Below are positions 1 through 6,402 of a stretch of 7,948 nt of DNA, piece by piece. The DNA comes from Bacteroidales bacterium. GTDB lineage: Bacteria > Bacteroidota > Bacteroidia > Bacteroidales > JAGOPY01. The stretch is from assembly GCA_030638325.1 (NCBI GenBank), contig DAOWEV010000166.1, forward strand, positions 1 to 7,948, in the 5' to 3' direction. The stretch's first letter is position 1. Each line of letters opens with the position of its first letter. The position numbers were made by a program, and so were the translations under genes. The notes below the pieces were generated by a model. It searched no databases. It saw nothing but the letters and a program-made list of their open reading frames with translations, and was not told the DNA's origin.

Positions 1-70
1 CTGAATTCATTCCTCATCAATTCGACTTTAACCCCTGTCTTCAGTATTTTGTCACATGTCAACTGTTCCC

Positions 71-180
71 GTCTTCGGACTTCCGACTTCGGTCTTCCAT
101 CTCTCAACTCTCATCTCTCTCTCCGTCCCTCAGTCTCTCCGTCCCTCAGTCCCTCAACTCTCATCACCCAACTTCCGACT
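71..180. repeat. Pyrimidine-rich cluster of short direct repeats
   Basis: A C/T-biased tract contains a perfect 16-bp tandem pair, CTCTCCGTCCCTCAGT, at 119-134 and 135-150. A 13-bp repeat, CTCAACTCTCATC, occurs at 103-115 and 153-165. A 10-bp repeat, ACTTCCGACT, occurs at 79-88 and 171-180. The repeats are nested symmetrically (outer, middle, inner). The tract looks like a non-coding simple-sequence spacer. Similar CTC/TTCCGACTTC-rich spacers are, as far as I recall, scattered in some Bacteroidota genomes. No function is assigned. Confidence 0.8.
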
Positions 181-182
181 TC

Positions 183-200
183 CCCCGAAAGCTTTCGGGG
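183..200. repeat. Perfect 18-bp palindrome
   Basis: CCCCGAAAGCTTTCGGGG is a perfect inverted repeat with no spacer, and symmetry stops at the flanking C/T pair. As RNA it would fold into a strong GC-clamped stem but has no following T-run, so it does not look like a classical Rho-independent terminator. It sits at the right edge of the pyrimidine-rich repeat tract. Possible roles are a dispersed genomic palindrome, a protein-binding site, or an end signal for a transcript coming from the left; sequence alone does not decide. Confidence 0.75.
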
Positions 201-372
201 TCCGACTGGCCCTTTAGTGCGTTATGCTATTACTCCGTAAAACTTTGTTTTTCTGACAAGTTTTTATTTCGAAATCCGTTTTGCTGGGCTATGGTGCTGG
301 TATTGATTGCAGTCTTGTGCTGCGTTATGAATAAATCAGCTTAGATATGGTAGAAGCGAATGAAATTCTTGC

Positions 373-380
373 CATCTTTG
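373..380 (+). promoter_or_regulatory. Possible -7 promoter element for the lipoprotein gene
   Basis: CATCTTTG matches the Bacteroidota -7 consensus TAnnTTTG except at the first base, and is followed by CATAAG. It lies 18 bases before the ATG at 399, which would give a short leader. No good TTTG is seen at the expected -33 distance, so the call is weak. If real, it argues for the start at 399 rather than the ATG at 360, which lies upstream of the element. Confidence 0.35.
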
Positions 381-398
381 CATAAGAATGATTGTCCA

Positions 399-2144
399 AT
401 GAAATTGAATCTTCTATTCAGGATATTTGTTTTATTGACAGGAATAAGCATATTTGTATTCCTGGTATCCCATTGCGCCCATCCGGTAGCGCCTACCGGA
501 GGCCCGAAAGATGAGACTCCACCACAGGTCAAAGAGTCTAAGCCTGAAAATTATTCCATTTTCTTCAGTGATCAACAAATTGTCATCAGTTTTGATGAGT
601 TTATCGACCTCAAAAACCCTATGGGGGAGATCTTTTTTTCTCCGCCCCTGGAAACAAATGCTAAATATAAGACAAAGGGCAAGTCTCTTCATATTGTATT
701 TCAAGAAGAGCTAAAAGAAAATACTACCTATACTATTTATTTCGGAAATGCTATTATTGATATCACCGAACAAAATCCCAAGACAAATTATGAGTTTGTT
801 TTTTCTACAGGCCCCGAGATAGACTCTCTTTCTGTTAGGGGCGAGGTATTGAATGGCTTCGATCTGAAAGCTGAAAAGGAGGTCCTGGTGTTGCTGTATA
901 CCGATAACAACGATACGGTTCCACTTGACTCTTTACCATTATTAGTACGGCCGGTAAGCGCGACCAGAACAGATAAAGAGGGTCACTTCCAATTGAACAA
1001 TTTAAAAGATGAACCCTTTAAGATTTTTGCCCTCGCTGATGCCAATAATAATTACCGGTATGATCTTCCAAATGAGAGAATTGCATTTATTGACTCGCTG
1101 ATATACCCTGAATACATGGGTCCTGTATTGCAAGATACAGCACTCCGGGATACTGTTGATGCTGAAGCCCAAATTGAATTTCCTGAGAAATTTGCCCTGC
1201 CTGAAAACTATTATTCTATGCTAATGTTTGATGAATTTGATTCTATTCAACGATTGACATTCAGTGATCTGATAAAGAAAGACGAGATTATTTTCACATT
1301 CAAATATCCGGCACAAAATATCATTATTTCACCCGTCGATACGGTACTCACACCAGGTTGGAAGCTTGAAGAATATGGCTTTCTCAGAGATTCTCTTACT
1401 TATTATTTAAGGTTCCCTGTTTTAGACACCCTGATCCTGGAAGTCAAATGTGATACTGTTGTTCTGGACACTGTTTCTTTCATGTACAGGGAAAGGCAAG
1501 TTAGTCGTCGTGATAAAAAGAAAATTCAAAAGAAAGAGACGCTGAAAATAAGTAACAACACCAAATCACGAAAAGCAGTACCGAACACCAAGCTGAAACT
1601 AAGCTTTTCCCGTCCCGTTGAGCGCTATTATCCTGAAAAGATAATGTTGCTCGAAGGGAATGATACTTTGTTACCGGCTTTAATATTCACCGACAGCATC
1701 CAAAGACACGCTGTTATTGATCATACCTTGCAGGGATCAGAATCATACCAACTGATCATTCCCGACACGACATTTACTGATATCAGGGGGGTTTCCAATG
1801 ACACAAACATCGTTTCATTCAAAACCAATGCTGAAAATGATTATGGCACCTTCAATCTGAATGTTGATTTTTCCGTATCGCAAGGACAGTATATCATACA
1901 AATCCTGGACTCTCGGGAAAAGATACTCCGGAAAAAGATCATCAAGACTCCGGGATTATTCACTTTCCATTACCTCCTGCCCGGAAAATATTTGATCAAG
2001 GCCATCCATGACAGGAATGGCAATGGCAAATGGGATACGGGAGACTATCTTCAGCACCTGCAGCCCGAACAGGTATTCTATTACAAGAAAGAGATTGATG
2101 TCAGGGCCAACTGGGATATCCAGGAAGAATGGTTTATTCCTTAA
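399..2144 (+). CDS. Ig-like domain surface lipoprotein (Bacteroidota SbsA/Big_5-like family)
   Basis: Predicted lipoprotein of 581 residues. From the ATG at 399 it has a basic n-region, a long hydrophobic core and Cys26 in LVSHC, a loose lipobox. This is followed by AHPVAPTGGPKDETPP, the mature N-terminus typical of the Bacteroidota Ig-like (SbsA/Big_5) family. Residues about 32-137 form the first Ig-like domain, ending VFSTG. A β-rich middle part carries an acidic loop DANNNYRYD (214-222). A very basic linker (about 370-382) leads to a second Ig-like half (about 396-477). The C-terminal part has DRNGNGKWDTGDY (538-550), an EF-hand/dockerin-like calcium loop in form. The protein is probably anchored to a membrane and exposed in the periplasm or at the surface; its role is unknown. 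An ATG at 360 would add 13 residues before the signal peptide and is less likely. The gene stands alone on the + strand and converges on the ArsR gene. Confidence 0.88.
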   Translation: MKLNLLFRIFVLLTGISIFVFLVSHCAHPVAPTGGPKDETPPQVKESKPENYSIFFSDQQIVISFDEFIDLKNPMGEIFFSPPLETNAKYKTKGKSLHIVFQEELKENTTYTIYFGNAIIDITEQNPKTNYEFVFSTGPEIDSLSVRGEVLNGFDLKAEKEVLVLLYTDNNDTVPLDSLPLLVRPVSATRTDKEGHFQLNNLKDEPFKIFALADANNNYRYDLPNERIAFIDSLIYPEYMGPVLQDTALRDTVDAEAQIEFPEKFALPENYYSMLMFDEFDSIQRLTFSDLIKKDEIIFTFKYPAQNIIISPVDTVLTPGWKLEEYGFLRDSLTYYLRFPVLDTLILEVKCDTVVLDTVSFMYRERQVSRRDKKKIQKKETLKISNNTKSRKAVPNTKLKLSFSRPVERYYPEKIMLLEGNDTLLPALIFTDSIQRHAVIDHTLQGSESYQLIIPDTTFTDIRGVSNDTNIVSFKTNAENDYGTFNLNVDFSVSQGQYIIQILDSREKILRKKIIKTPGLFTFHYLLPGKYLIKAIHDRNGNGKWDTGDYLQHLQPEQVFYYKKEIDVRANWDIQEEWFIP

Positions 2145-2443
2145 TCCTCAACATTACACCTGTTGATGCAGTCGATGATCTCCGTCAACACATTACTTTT
2201 TAAAGAATAATAGATCTTTTTACCATCTCTTTGAGAAACGAGGATCCCTTTACCCTTCAATATGTTCAGATGATGTGATGCAGATGCCTGCTCAATATTT
2301 AGTTTGGTGTAAATACTGGTAACACTCATCTTTTTATTATCATCGAGCATATCTATGATAGCAAGACGCATGGGGTGGGCCATAGCCCGCAGTTTACTGG
2401 CAGCCATATCTAGCTTTGCAGCATCAAGTTTCTTTTTAGTCAT
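2141..2443 (-). CDS. ArsR/SmtB-family winged-helix transcriptional regulator
   Basis: 100 residues, the usual size for a single-domain ArsR-family dimeric repressor. AMAHPMRLAIIDML (20-33) is the typical first helix pair. VTSIYTKLNIEQASASHHLN (41-60) is the helix-turn-helix with the recognition helix containing SHHLNIL. KGILVSQRDGKKIYYSL (65-81) is the β-hairpin wing. The metal-binding ELCVCDL motif of ArsR/SmtB α3 is absent (KMSVTSIY instead). The only cysteines are C92 and C96 near the C-terminus, in a CINRC arrangement, so the signal may be redox, a metal at an unusual site, or nothing through cysteine. The stop codon overlaps that of the convergent lipoprotein gene. It lies 61 bp downstream of ade on the same strand, with its own promoter-like sequence. 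The regulated genes are unknown; autoregulation is likely by family habit. Confidence 0.9.
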   Translation of the reverse strand: MTKKKLDAAKLDMAASKLRAMAHPMRLAIIDMLDDNKKMSVTSIYTKLNIEQASASHHLNILKGKGILVSQRDGKKIYYSLKSNVLTEIIDCINRCNVED

Positions 2444-2457
2444 AACAAATATTTTTG

Positions 2458-2487
2458 CAAATATAAAAAAATTATATCCAAATCAAA
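2458..2487 (-). promoter_or_regulatory. Bacteroidota-type promoter of the ArsR gene
   Basis: On the minus strand TTTG (2487-2484) is followed after 18 bases by TATATTTG (2465-2458). These match the -33 TTTG and -7 TAnnTTTG elements of the Bacteroidota primary sigma factor with close to standard spacing. The -7 box ends 14 bases before the ATG, giving a leader of only several bases. The whole gap is AT-rich. A direct repeat CAAATAT (+ strand 2446-2452 and 2458-2464) overlaps the -7 box. This is the best promoter match in the window. Confidence 0.6.
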
Positions 2488-2507
2488 TAAATATGTAGAT
2501 ATATTTA
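2488..2507. promoter_or_regulatory. AT-rich inverted repeat, candidate ArsR operator
   Basis: TAAATAT, six bases (GTAGAT), then ATATTTA form a perfect 7-bp inverted repeat just upstream of the -33 element and touching the ade stop codon (2507-2505). Dyads of this kind near their own promoter are common operators of ArsR-family dimers. Because the region is extremely AT-rich, a 7-bp dyad could arise by chance, so the operator role is inference. Confidence 0.3.
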
Positions 2508-4142
2508 ATTTCGGAACACGCTGGTGAATTGAAATCTCCTGCCATCAAACAGTCCTTTGTCGCTCAGTTTCAGATCAGGGATCACCAGCAAAGCCATAAA
2601 TGAAAGTGTCATAAAAGGAGCATTTAATGATGATCCCAGCGATTTCGCTTTTTTATCAATCGCATCATATAAGCTGGCTACCTGATAGCCATCATGGGTC
2701 GACATAAGGCCCGCAACATGAAGAGGTATCACCATATTTTCCGGACCATCCACCAGTGATATACCACCTTTACACTCAACAAGCAGGTTGATGGCTTCAA
2801 CAATTTCTTTATCTGATGTACCCACAGCGATAATATTATGGATGTCATGAGCCACTGAAGATGCGATTGCACCCCGCTTCAGGCCAAAACTTTTTATGAA
2901 AGCGACTGCCGGTTTTGCCGGTTGGTAACGGTTCAGGACAACCAGTTTCAAAACATCTTTAGCTGTATCGCTGATGGCGTTATTATGATCGGTTCTGATG
3001 GCTTCAGAAAGGCTGTGCGTAATAAGCTGTCCATCCATCGCCTCTATCACCCTGATGTGCTCAGACTCAGGAATAAGCCGGATATCTTCTGCAGTCAGTT
3101 TTTCAGCATGAAATTTGTTGTGAGGCTGCTCAATTACAGAATCAAGCAAAGTTTTTCCGTTTTCTGCAACTTTCCGGCCCCTGATATAAGTTTGCAGCAC
3201 GTCAAAATCATAAAGATCATTCACCACGATCAGATCAGCATCATCCCCTGCCTGGAGCAGGCCAACATCCAGCTTGTAATGTTTAACAGGATTATAAATG
3301 CAGCTTCTGAGAACCCTCAGCGGATCATACCCTTTCCCAACAGCTCTTTTCACAAAACTGTTAACGTGTTCTTTTACAAGATCATTGGGGTGTCTGTCGT
3401 CAGAACAGAACATGACATGATCGGCATGGTCCTGCAGCAGGTCGACGAGGGCCTCAAAATTTTTTGCTGCGCTGCCTTCCCTGATCAGAATTTTCATACC
3501 ATAGCGGAGCTTATCCAGCGCTTCTTCGATAGTAAAACATTCATGGTCGGTTGATATTCCTGCTTCGATATATCTCCTGGCATCATCTCCCCTGAGGCCG
3601 GGAGCATGTCCATCTACAGGCTTGTTGTATTTCCGGGCCACTGCAATTTTCGCCATCACCTCCGGATCACCGGAAAGAACCCCGGGGTAGTTCATCATCT
3701 CCGACATATATTTGATCTCATTCATTTGGAGCAGTTCATCCATTCCATCCACACCAATATTGGCTCCTGCAGTCTCAAAAGTAGTTGCCGGAACACATGA
3801 AGAAGCTCCAAAATAAAATTTAAAATGGGTTTTCAATCCATTCCTGATCATGAACCTGATACCGTCTATTCCCAGCACATTGCCAATTTCGTGCGGGTCT
3901 GATACCGTTGCCACGGTACCGTGCACCACTGCCAAACGGGCAAACTCAGAAGGGATCAGCATGGAACTTTCGATATGAATATGTGAATCGATCAGCCCCG
4001 GAAGAATGTAATTCGATTCATCGACTGCTTCTTCCTTAATCGATACAATGATACCATTTTCTACCTGAAGGGTTCCGGGAAAGATCTTTTGTTGTACAAT
4101 GTCAACAATATTCCCGGATAGTTTAAATGTTGCAGTATTCAT
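2505..4142 (-). CDS. ade: Adenine deaminase
   Basis: 545 residues, usual for the bacterial Ade family (amidohydrolase superfamily). It converts adenine to hypoxanthine and ammonia in purine salvage, in the cytoplasm, using a metal centre. Metal-ligand motifs appear in order: PGLIDSHIHIESS (48-60, His54 and His56), DPHE (82-85), GHAPG (178-182), TDHE (198-201) and SDDRHPND (247-254, Asp248). The Ade-specific C-terminal domain is present with SSVAHDIHNIIAVG (428-441), which separates it from dihydroorotases and other amidohydrolases. The ATG shares ATGA with the rlmN stop, which fixes the start and points to translational coupling. No key motif is missing and no frameshift is seen. The link with rlmN is probably positional rather than functional. 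Confidence 0.96.
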   Translation of the reverse strand: MNTATFKLSGNIVDIVQQKIFPGTLQVENGIIVSIKEEAVDESNYILPGLIDSHIHIESSMLIPSEFARLAVVHGTVATVSDPHEIGNVLGIDGIRFMIRNGLKTHFKFYFGASSCVPATTFETAGANIGVDGMDELLQMNEIKYMSEMMNYPGVLSGDPEVMAKIAVARKYNKPVDGHAPGLRGDDARRYIEAGISTDHECFTIEEALDKLRYGMKILIREGSAAKNFEALVDLLQDHADHVMFCSDDRHPNDLVKEHVNSFVKRAVGKGYDPLRVLRSCIYNPVKHYKLDVGLLQAGDDADLIVVNDLYDFDVLQTYIRGRKVAENGKTLLDSVIEQPHNKFHAEKLTAEDIRLIPESEHIRVIEAMDGQLITHSLSEAIRTDHNNAISDTAKDVLKLVVLNRYQPAKPAVAFIKSFGLKRGAIASSVAHDIHNIIAVGTSDKEIVEAINLLVECKGGISLVDGPENMVIPLHVAGLMSTHDGYQVASLYDAIDKKAKSLGSSLNAPFMTLSFMALLVIPDLKLSDKGLFDGRRFQFTSVFRN

Positions 4143-5212
4143 AATAGATCACTAATTTTTAGGTTGTTCTTGTTTAATATCTTATTGGCAAGCTGTCCGC
4201 AAGCTGCATCTATATCCTGGCCGCGGCTTTTTCTGATATTCACAATAATATTCAGTTTTTCTAAGTATTCTCTGAATTCATTGATCTTTTCTTCACCCGA
4301 ATCCAGGAAAGGAGATGATTCAACCGGGTTATACCGTATCAGGTTCACCTTAACCGGAAAGTTCTTACAAAAGTCGGCCAGTTCCCTGGCATCCATGGCA
4401 GAATCGTTAAAATCGCGTAGCATCAAATACTCGATAGTAGGTCTGACGTGTGTTTCCTGATAAAAATACTGCATCGCATCGATCAGATCCTGAATAGAAC
4501 TTCTGCGGTTATATGGAATGATCTCATTTCTCTTTTCGTCATTGGCAACATGCAACGACAGGGCAAAATTGAACTTCACCTTATCCTTACCCAATTGTTT
4601 GATCATGGGGGCAATCCCAACGGATGAAATGGTGATTCGTTGGGGTGACATGCCCAGTCCGTCCGGTGAGGTGATCTTCTGAACCGACCTGAGCACGTTA
4701 TGATAATTCAGCAAAGGTTCGCCCATGCCCATATAAACGATACTTGACAAGGGTATGGAGTGTTCTTTCATGGCCATTTCACCAATGATCGCCACCTGGT
4801 CGTAGATCTCATCAAATTCCAGGTTCCTGACATACCTGATCATGCCTGTTGCACAAAAAGTACATGCCAGGTTGCATCCGACCTGTGAAGAAATACAAGC
4901 CGTCATCCGCTTACTTGTGGGGATCAGGACCCCTTCTACAATGTGGCCATCATGAAGTCTGAAGGAAATTTTAATAGTTCCATCCGAACTTTTTTGCTGC
5001 TGGTCTATCTGAACCACCGGAAAATCAAAATGATCTTTAAGCAATTGCCGTGTTCCCAATGAAATATTGGTCATCTCATCAAAGGAGCGGGCAGACTTCT
5101 TCCAAAGCCATTCCTGTACCTGCTTCGCCCGGAAGGGCTTTTCACCCATCTCAACGAAAAACCTCTGAAGGTCCTCAACTCCAAGGTTTCTAATATTTGG
5201 TTTCGACATCAT
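4139..5212 (-). CDS. rlmN: 23S rRNA (adenine2503-C2)/tRNA adenine37 methyltransferase RlmN
   Basis: 357 residues, normal for RlmN. This radical-SAM enzyme methylates C2 of A2503 in 23S rRNA and, in characterised family members, A37 in some tRNAs. An N-terminal accessory domain (about 1-95) is followed by the radical-SAM core. The iron-sulfur cluster motif is GCNLACTFC (Cys113, Cys117, Cys120), and the SAM-binding GEP is at 164-166. The two mechanistic cysteines are present: Cys106 in TACISSQVGC and Cys338 in DIDAACGQL. The second Cys and the overall match make a Cfr resistance enzyme unlikely to be the better name, though Cfr is a close relative. Two consecutive ATG codons (5212-5207) leave the start uncertain by one residue. 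The upstream gap of 193 bp suggests its own promoter; downstream it overlaps ade by 4 bp. Confidence 0.96.
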   Translation of the reverse strand: MMSKPNIRNLGVEDLQRFFVEMGEKPFRAKQVQEWLWKKSARSFDEMTNISLGTRQLLKDHFDFPVVQIDQQQKSSDGTIKISFRLHDGHIVEGVLIPTSKRMTACISSQVGCNLACTFCATGMIRYVRNLEFDEIYDQVAIIGEMAMKEHSIPLSSIVYMGMGEPLLNYHNVLRSVQKITSPDGLGMSPQRITISSVGIAPMIKQLGKDKVKFNFALSLHVANDEKRNEIIPYNRRSSIQDLIDAMQYFYQETHVRPTIEYLMLRDFNDSAMDARELADFCKNFPVKVNLIRYNPVESSPFLDSGEEKINEFREYLEKLNIIVNIRKSRGQDIDAACGQLANKILNKNNLKISDLL

Positions 5213-5233
5213 TGCAGACGGATCAAGTATTAA

Positions 5234-5266
5234 TTAACGATTTGTTTGCAGCCTTATGCTCGTTAA
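5234..5266. promoter_or_regulatory. Dyad in the rlmN leader
   Basis: TTAACGA (5234-5240) and TCGTTAA (5260-5266) are perfect inverted copies 19 bases apart. An inner GCA/TGC pair (5248-5250 and 5257-5259) could extend the fold in RNA. It lies 22 bases upstream of the rlmN start, in the region expected to hold its promoter or leader. It could be an operator or a leader hairpin. No clear TAnnTTTG promoter was seen beside it. Confidence 0.35.
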
Positions 5267-5299
5267 GAATTAAAGACTTATAATCATTTCATTATGAAA

Positions 5300-5338
5300 C
5301 TCCAAATTCCAAACTCTAAATTCCAAATAAATTCCAAA
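5300..5338. repeat. Short tandem repeats of TTCCAAA type
   Basis: CTCCAAATTCCAAA (5300-5313) is followed directly by CTCTAAATTCCAAA (5314-5327), a 14-bp tandem pair with one mismatch. A third partial copy, AAATTCCAAA, follows at 5329-5338. This is non-coding DNA in the gap between the mevalonate kinase-like gene and rlmN. It resembles the degenerate simple-sequence spacers found between genes in many Bacteroidota. Confidence 0.65.
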
Positions 5339-5342
5339 AATC

Positions 5343-5400
5343 AATATTCAAAACCCAAACAATACACTATAAACCGTTTGGCTTTTGGGATTTGAGTATT
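5343..5400 (-). terminator. Imperfect inverted repeat after the mevalonate kinase gene, possible terminator
   Basis: The left arm AATATTCAAAACCCAAAC (5343-5360) pairs imperfectly with the right arm 5376-5400 (GTTTGG…GGGATTTGAGTATT), with a few bases unpaired in the longer arm and a 15-base loop. It begins five bases beyond the stop codon of the mevalonate kinase-like gene. In the minus-strand transcript the second arm is followed by TGATTTTTGG, a modest T-run. It could end the mevalonate transcript before rlmN, or be a decayed repeat related to the neighbouring TTCCAAA units. Confidence 0.4.
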
Positions 5401-5405
5401 GAGTA

Positions 5406-6371
5406 TTATATATTCAAATACACCAGGATAGGATCGATATTCAGTTTTTTCAGCTCATCCCGGGCGTGGTCATAGTTATCGGTAAACCCCAGTAGAAAAC
5501 CACCTCCGCCCGAACCGCAGAGCTTGATCAGGTATTTATGGGTTTGCAAACCATGTTCCCAGACATGCTCATAACCATCCGGGATCGTTGATTTGAAATG
5601 TGTGAGCTGAAACCTGGATAACTGTTCAAGATGCTTGAAGAAGGTTTTCATCTCACCACCCAACAAAGCATTGATACAGGCATTATTGACAGGGATCAGC
5701 TCATCATCAACCAGTTGTTTAAAATTTTCTTCGCTACATCGCTTGAAAAACTGTTTCACAAGTGGGCCGGTCATGCCGGGTTTGCCTGTATTGACCAGGA
5801 ATATCGCCCCCCCTTTTTCAAACTTATTGCGTGGAATCCCCACTGACTGAATATCATACGTGCTTTTGACAAGAAGAGGATATTTTATGAAGCTCAACAG
5901 GGGATCGATCCCCGAGCTGATGCCATGAAAATATGACTCCATCTGGCTGAAGATATTTTTCAGAAGAGAAATATCATCAGGGGTGAGAAATCGTTTCTGT
6001 ACAATCCCATTTACGGCATAATTATTATACAGTGCAGCACATAATGCACCGGAGCTTCCGATACCATAACCCTGAGGGATAGTGGATTCGAAATATAGAC
6101 CTCTATTAATATCATCTTCAAACCGTTCCAGGTCAAATTTGAATTTCAATTGTCCTTTCTGTTTTAACTCCTTCAGGTATTCAAGATATTCAGCAAGGTA
6201 TTTATTAGAGGTTTGTGCAAAATAGTAATCCGAAAATCTCTCGTCATTGATGAAACTCAGTTCTCCTTTGAAATGCGCATACGGGATGGTTAGCGCCATC
6301 GAATCACAGATAACACTGTATTCTCCGAAAAGCATGATTTTTGCGTAATATACTTCCTGCTTACTTATCAT
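5406..6371 (-). CDS. Mevalonate kinase-like GHMP kinase
   Basis: 321 residues, in the normal range for mevalonate kinases. It likely phosphorylates mevalonate with ATP in the cytoplasm, the first kinase step towards isopentenyl diphosphate. The GHMP motifs appear in order. Motif 1 is AKIMLFGEYSVI (10-21, with Lys11 and Glu17). Motif 2, the ATP loop, is PQGYGIGSSGALCAALY (99-115). HGISSGIDP (149-157) carries the expected catalytic Asp156, equivalent to the Asp of the HG-PSG-D motif of mevalonate kinases. Motif 3 is KLCGSGGGGFLLGF (283-296). The ATG start places motif 1 close to the N-terminus, as expected. It follows mvaD by 31 bp on the same strand, consistent with a shared pathway. Phosphomevalonate kinase activity cannot be excluded from sequence alone, but the HG-SSGID motif and the neighbours favour mevalonate kinase. 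Confidence 0.85.
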   Translation of the reverse strand: MISKQEVYYAKIMLFGEYSVICDSMALTIPYAHFKGELSFINDERFSDYYFAQTSNKYLAEYLEYLKELKQKGQLKFKFDLERFEDDINRGLYFESTIPQGYGIGSSGALCAALYNNYAVNGIVQKRFLTPDDISLLKNIFSQMESYFHGISSGIDPLLSFIKYPLLVKSTYDIQSVGIPRNKFEKGGAIFLVNTGKPGMTGPLVKQFFKRCSEENFKQLVDDELIPVNNACINALLGGEMKTFFKHLEQLSRFQLTHFKSTIPDGYEHVWEHGLQTHKYLIKLCGSGGGGFLLGFTDNYDHARDELKKLNIDPILVYLNI

Positions 6372-6383
6372 ATTATAATATTA

Positions 6384-6391
6384 CAAAGCTA
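6384..6391 (-). promoter_or_regulatory. TAnnTTTG element in the mvaD-mevalonate kinase gap
   Basis: TAGCTTTG on the minus strand matches the Bacteroidota -7 consensus and ends 12 bases before the kinase ATG. The expected -33 position (about 6411-6414) reads GTTA, a poor match, and lies in the last mvaD codons. It may give an internal promoter so the kinase is not wholly dependent on mvaD transcription. A chance match in AT-rich DNA remains quite possible. Confidence 0.25.
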
Positions 6392-6402
6392 CAAGTTCCA
6401 CG

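Larger units (their letters stand above)
1..398. other. Intergenic region, no confident gene
   Basis: No coding region can be supported here. Positions 65-180 are strongly pyrimidine-rich on the + strand and made of short direct repeats (listed separately), so open frames across them are low-complexity artefacts. Positions 183-200 form a perfect palindrome. The part from 200 to 398 is AT-richer and probably holds the promoter of the lipoprotein gene. On the minus strand, positions 62 down to 1 read open (…KILKTGVKVELMRNEF…, with TTG at 62-60 or ATG at 17-15 as possible starts). This could be the 5' end of a divergent gene leaving the window, but it is too short to call. Confidence 0.6.

Noticed and set aside
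49..240. A 63-codon + strand frame rich in Ser, Pro and Leu
   Set aside because: It is simply the translation of the pyrimidine-rich direct repeats and runs through the 18-bp palindrome; low-complexity composition and no homology.
291..344. Tiny hydrophobic frame on the + strand, MVLVLIAVLCCVMNKSA
   Set aside because: Only 17 residues, no ribosome site or convincing promoter; hydrophobic stretches of this length occur by chance. Kept only as a note.
2148..2166. Small hairpin TCAACA-TTACACC-TGTTGA after the lipoprotein stop as a terminator
   Set aside because: Only 6 bp with weak GC content, no T-run after it, and it lies inside the 3' coding end of the ArsR gene.
2922..3554. A 210-codon open frame on the + strand antisense to ade
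   Set aside because: It lies wholly inside the adenine deaminase gene, whose conserved motifs define the coding strand; no recognisable family and no promoter were seen for the antisense frame.
4139..5212. Cfr-type antibiotic-resistance methyltransferase instead of RlmN
   Set aside because: Length, N-terminal domain and the TACISSQVGC and DIDAACGQL motifs fit housekeeping RlmN, and no mobile element or resistance context is present.
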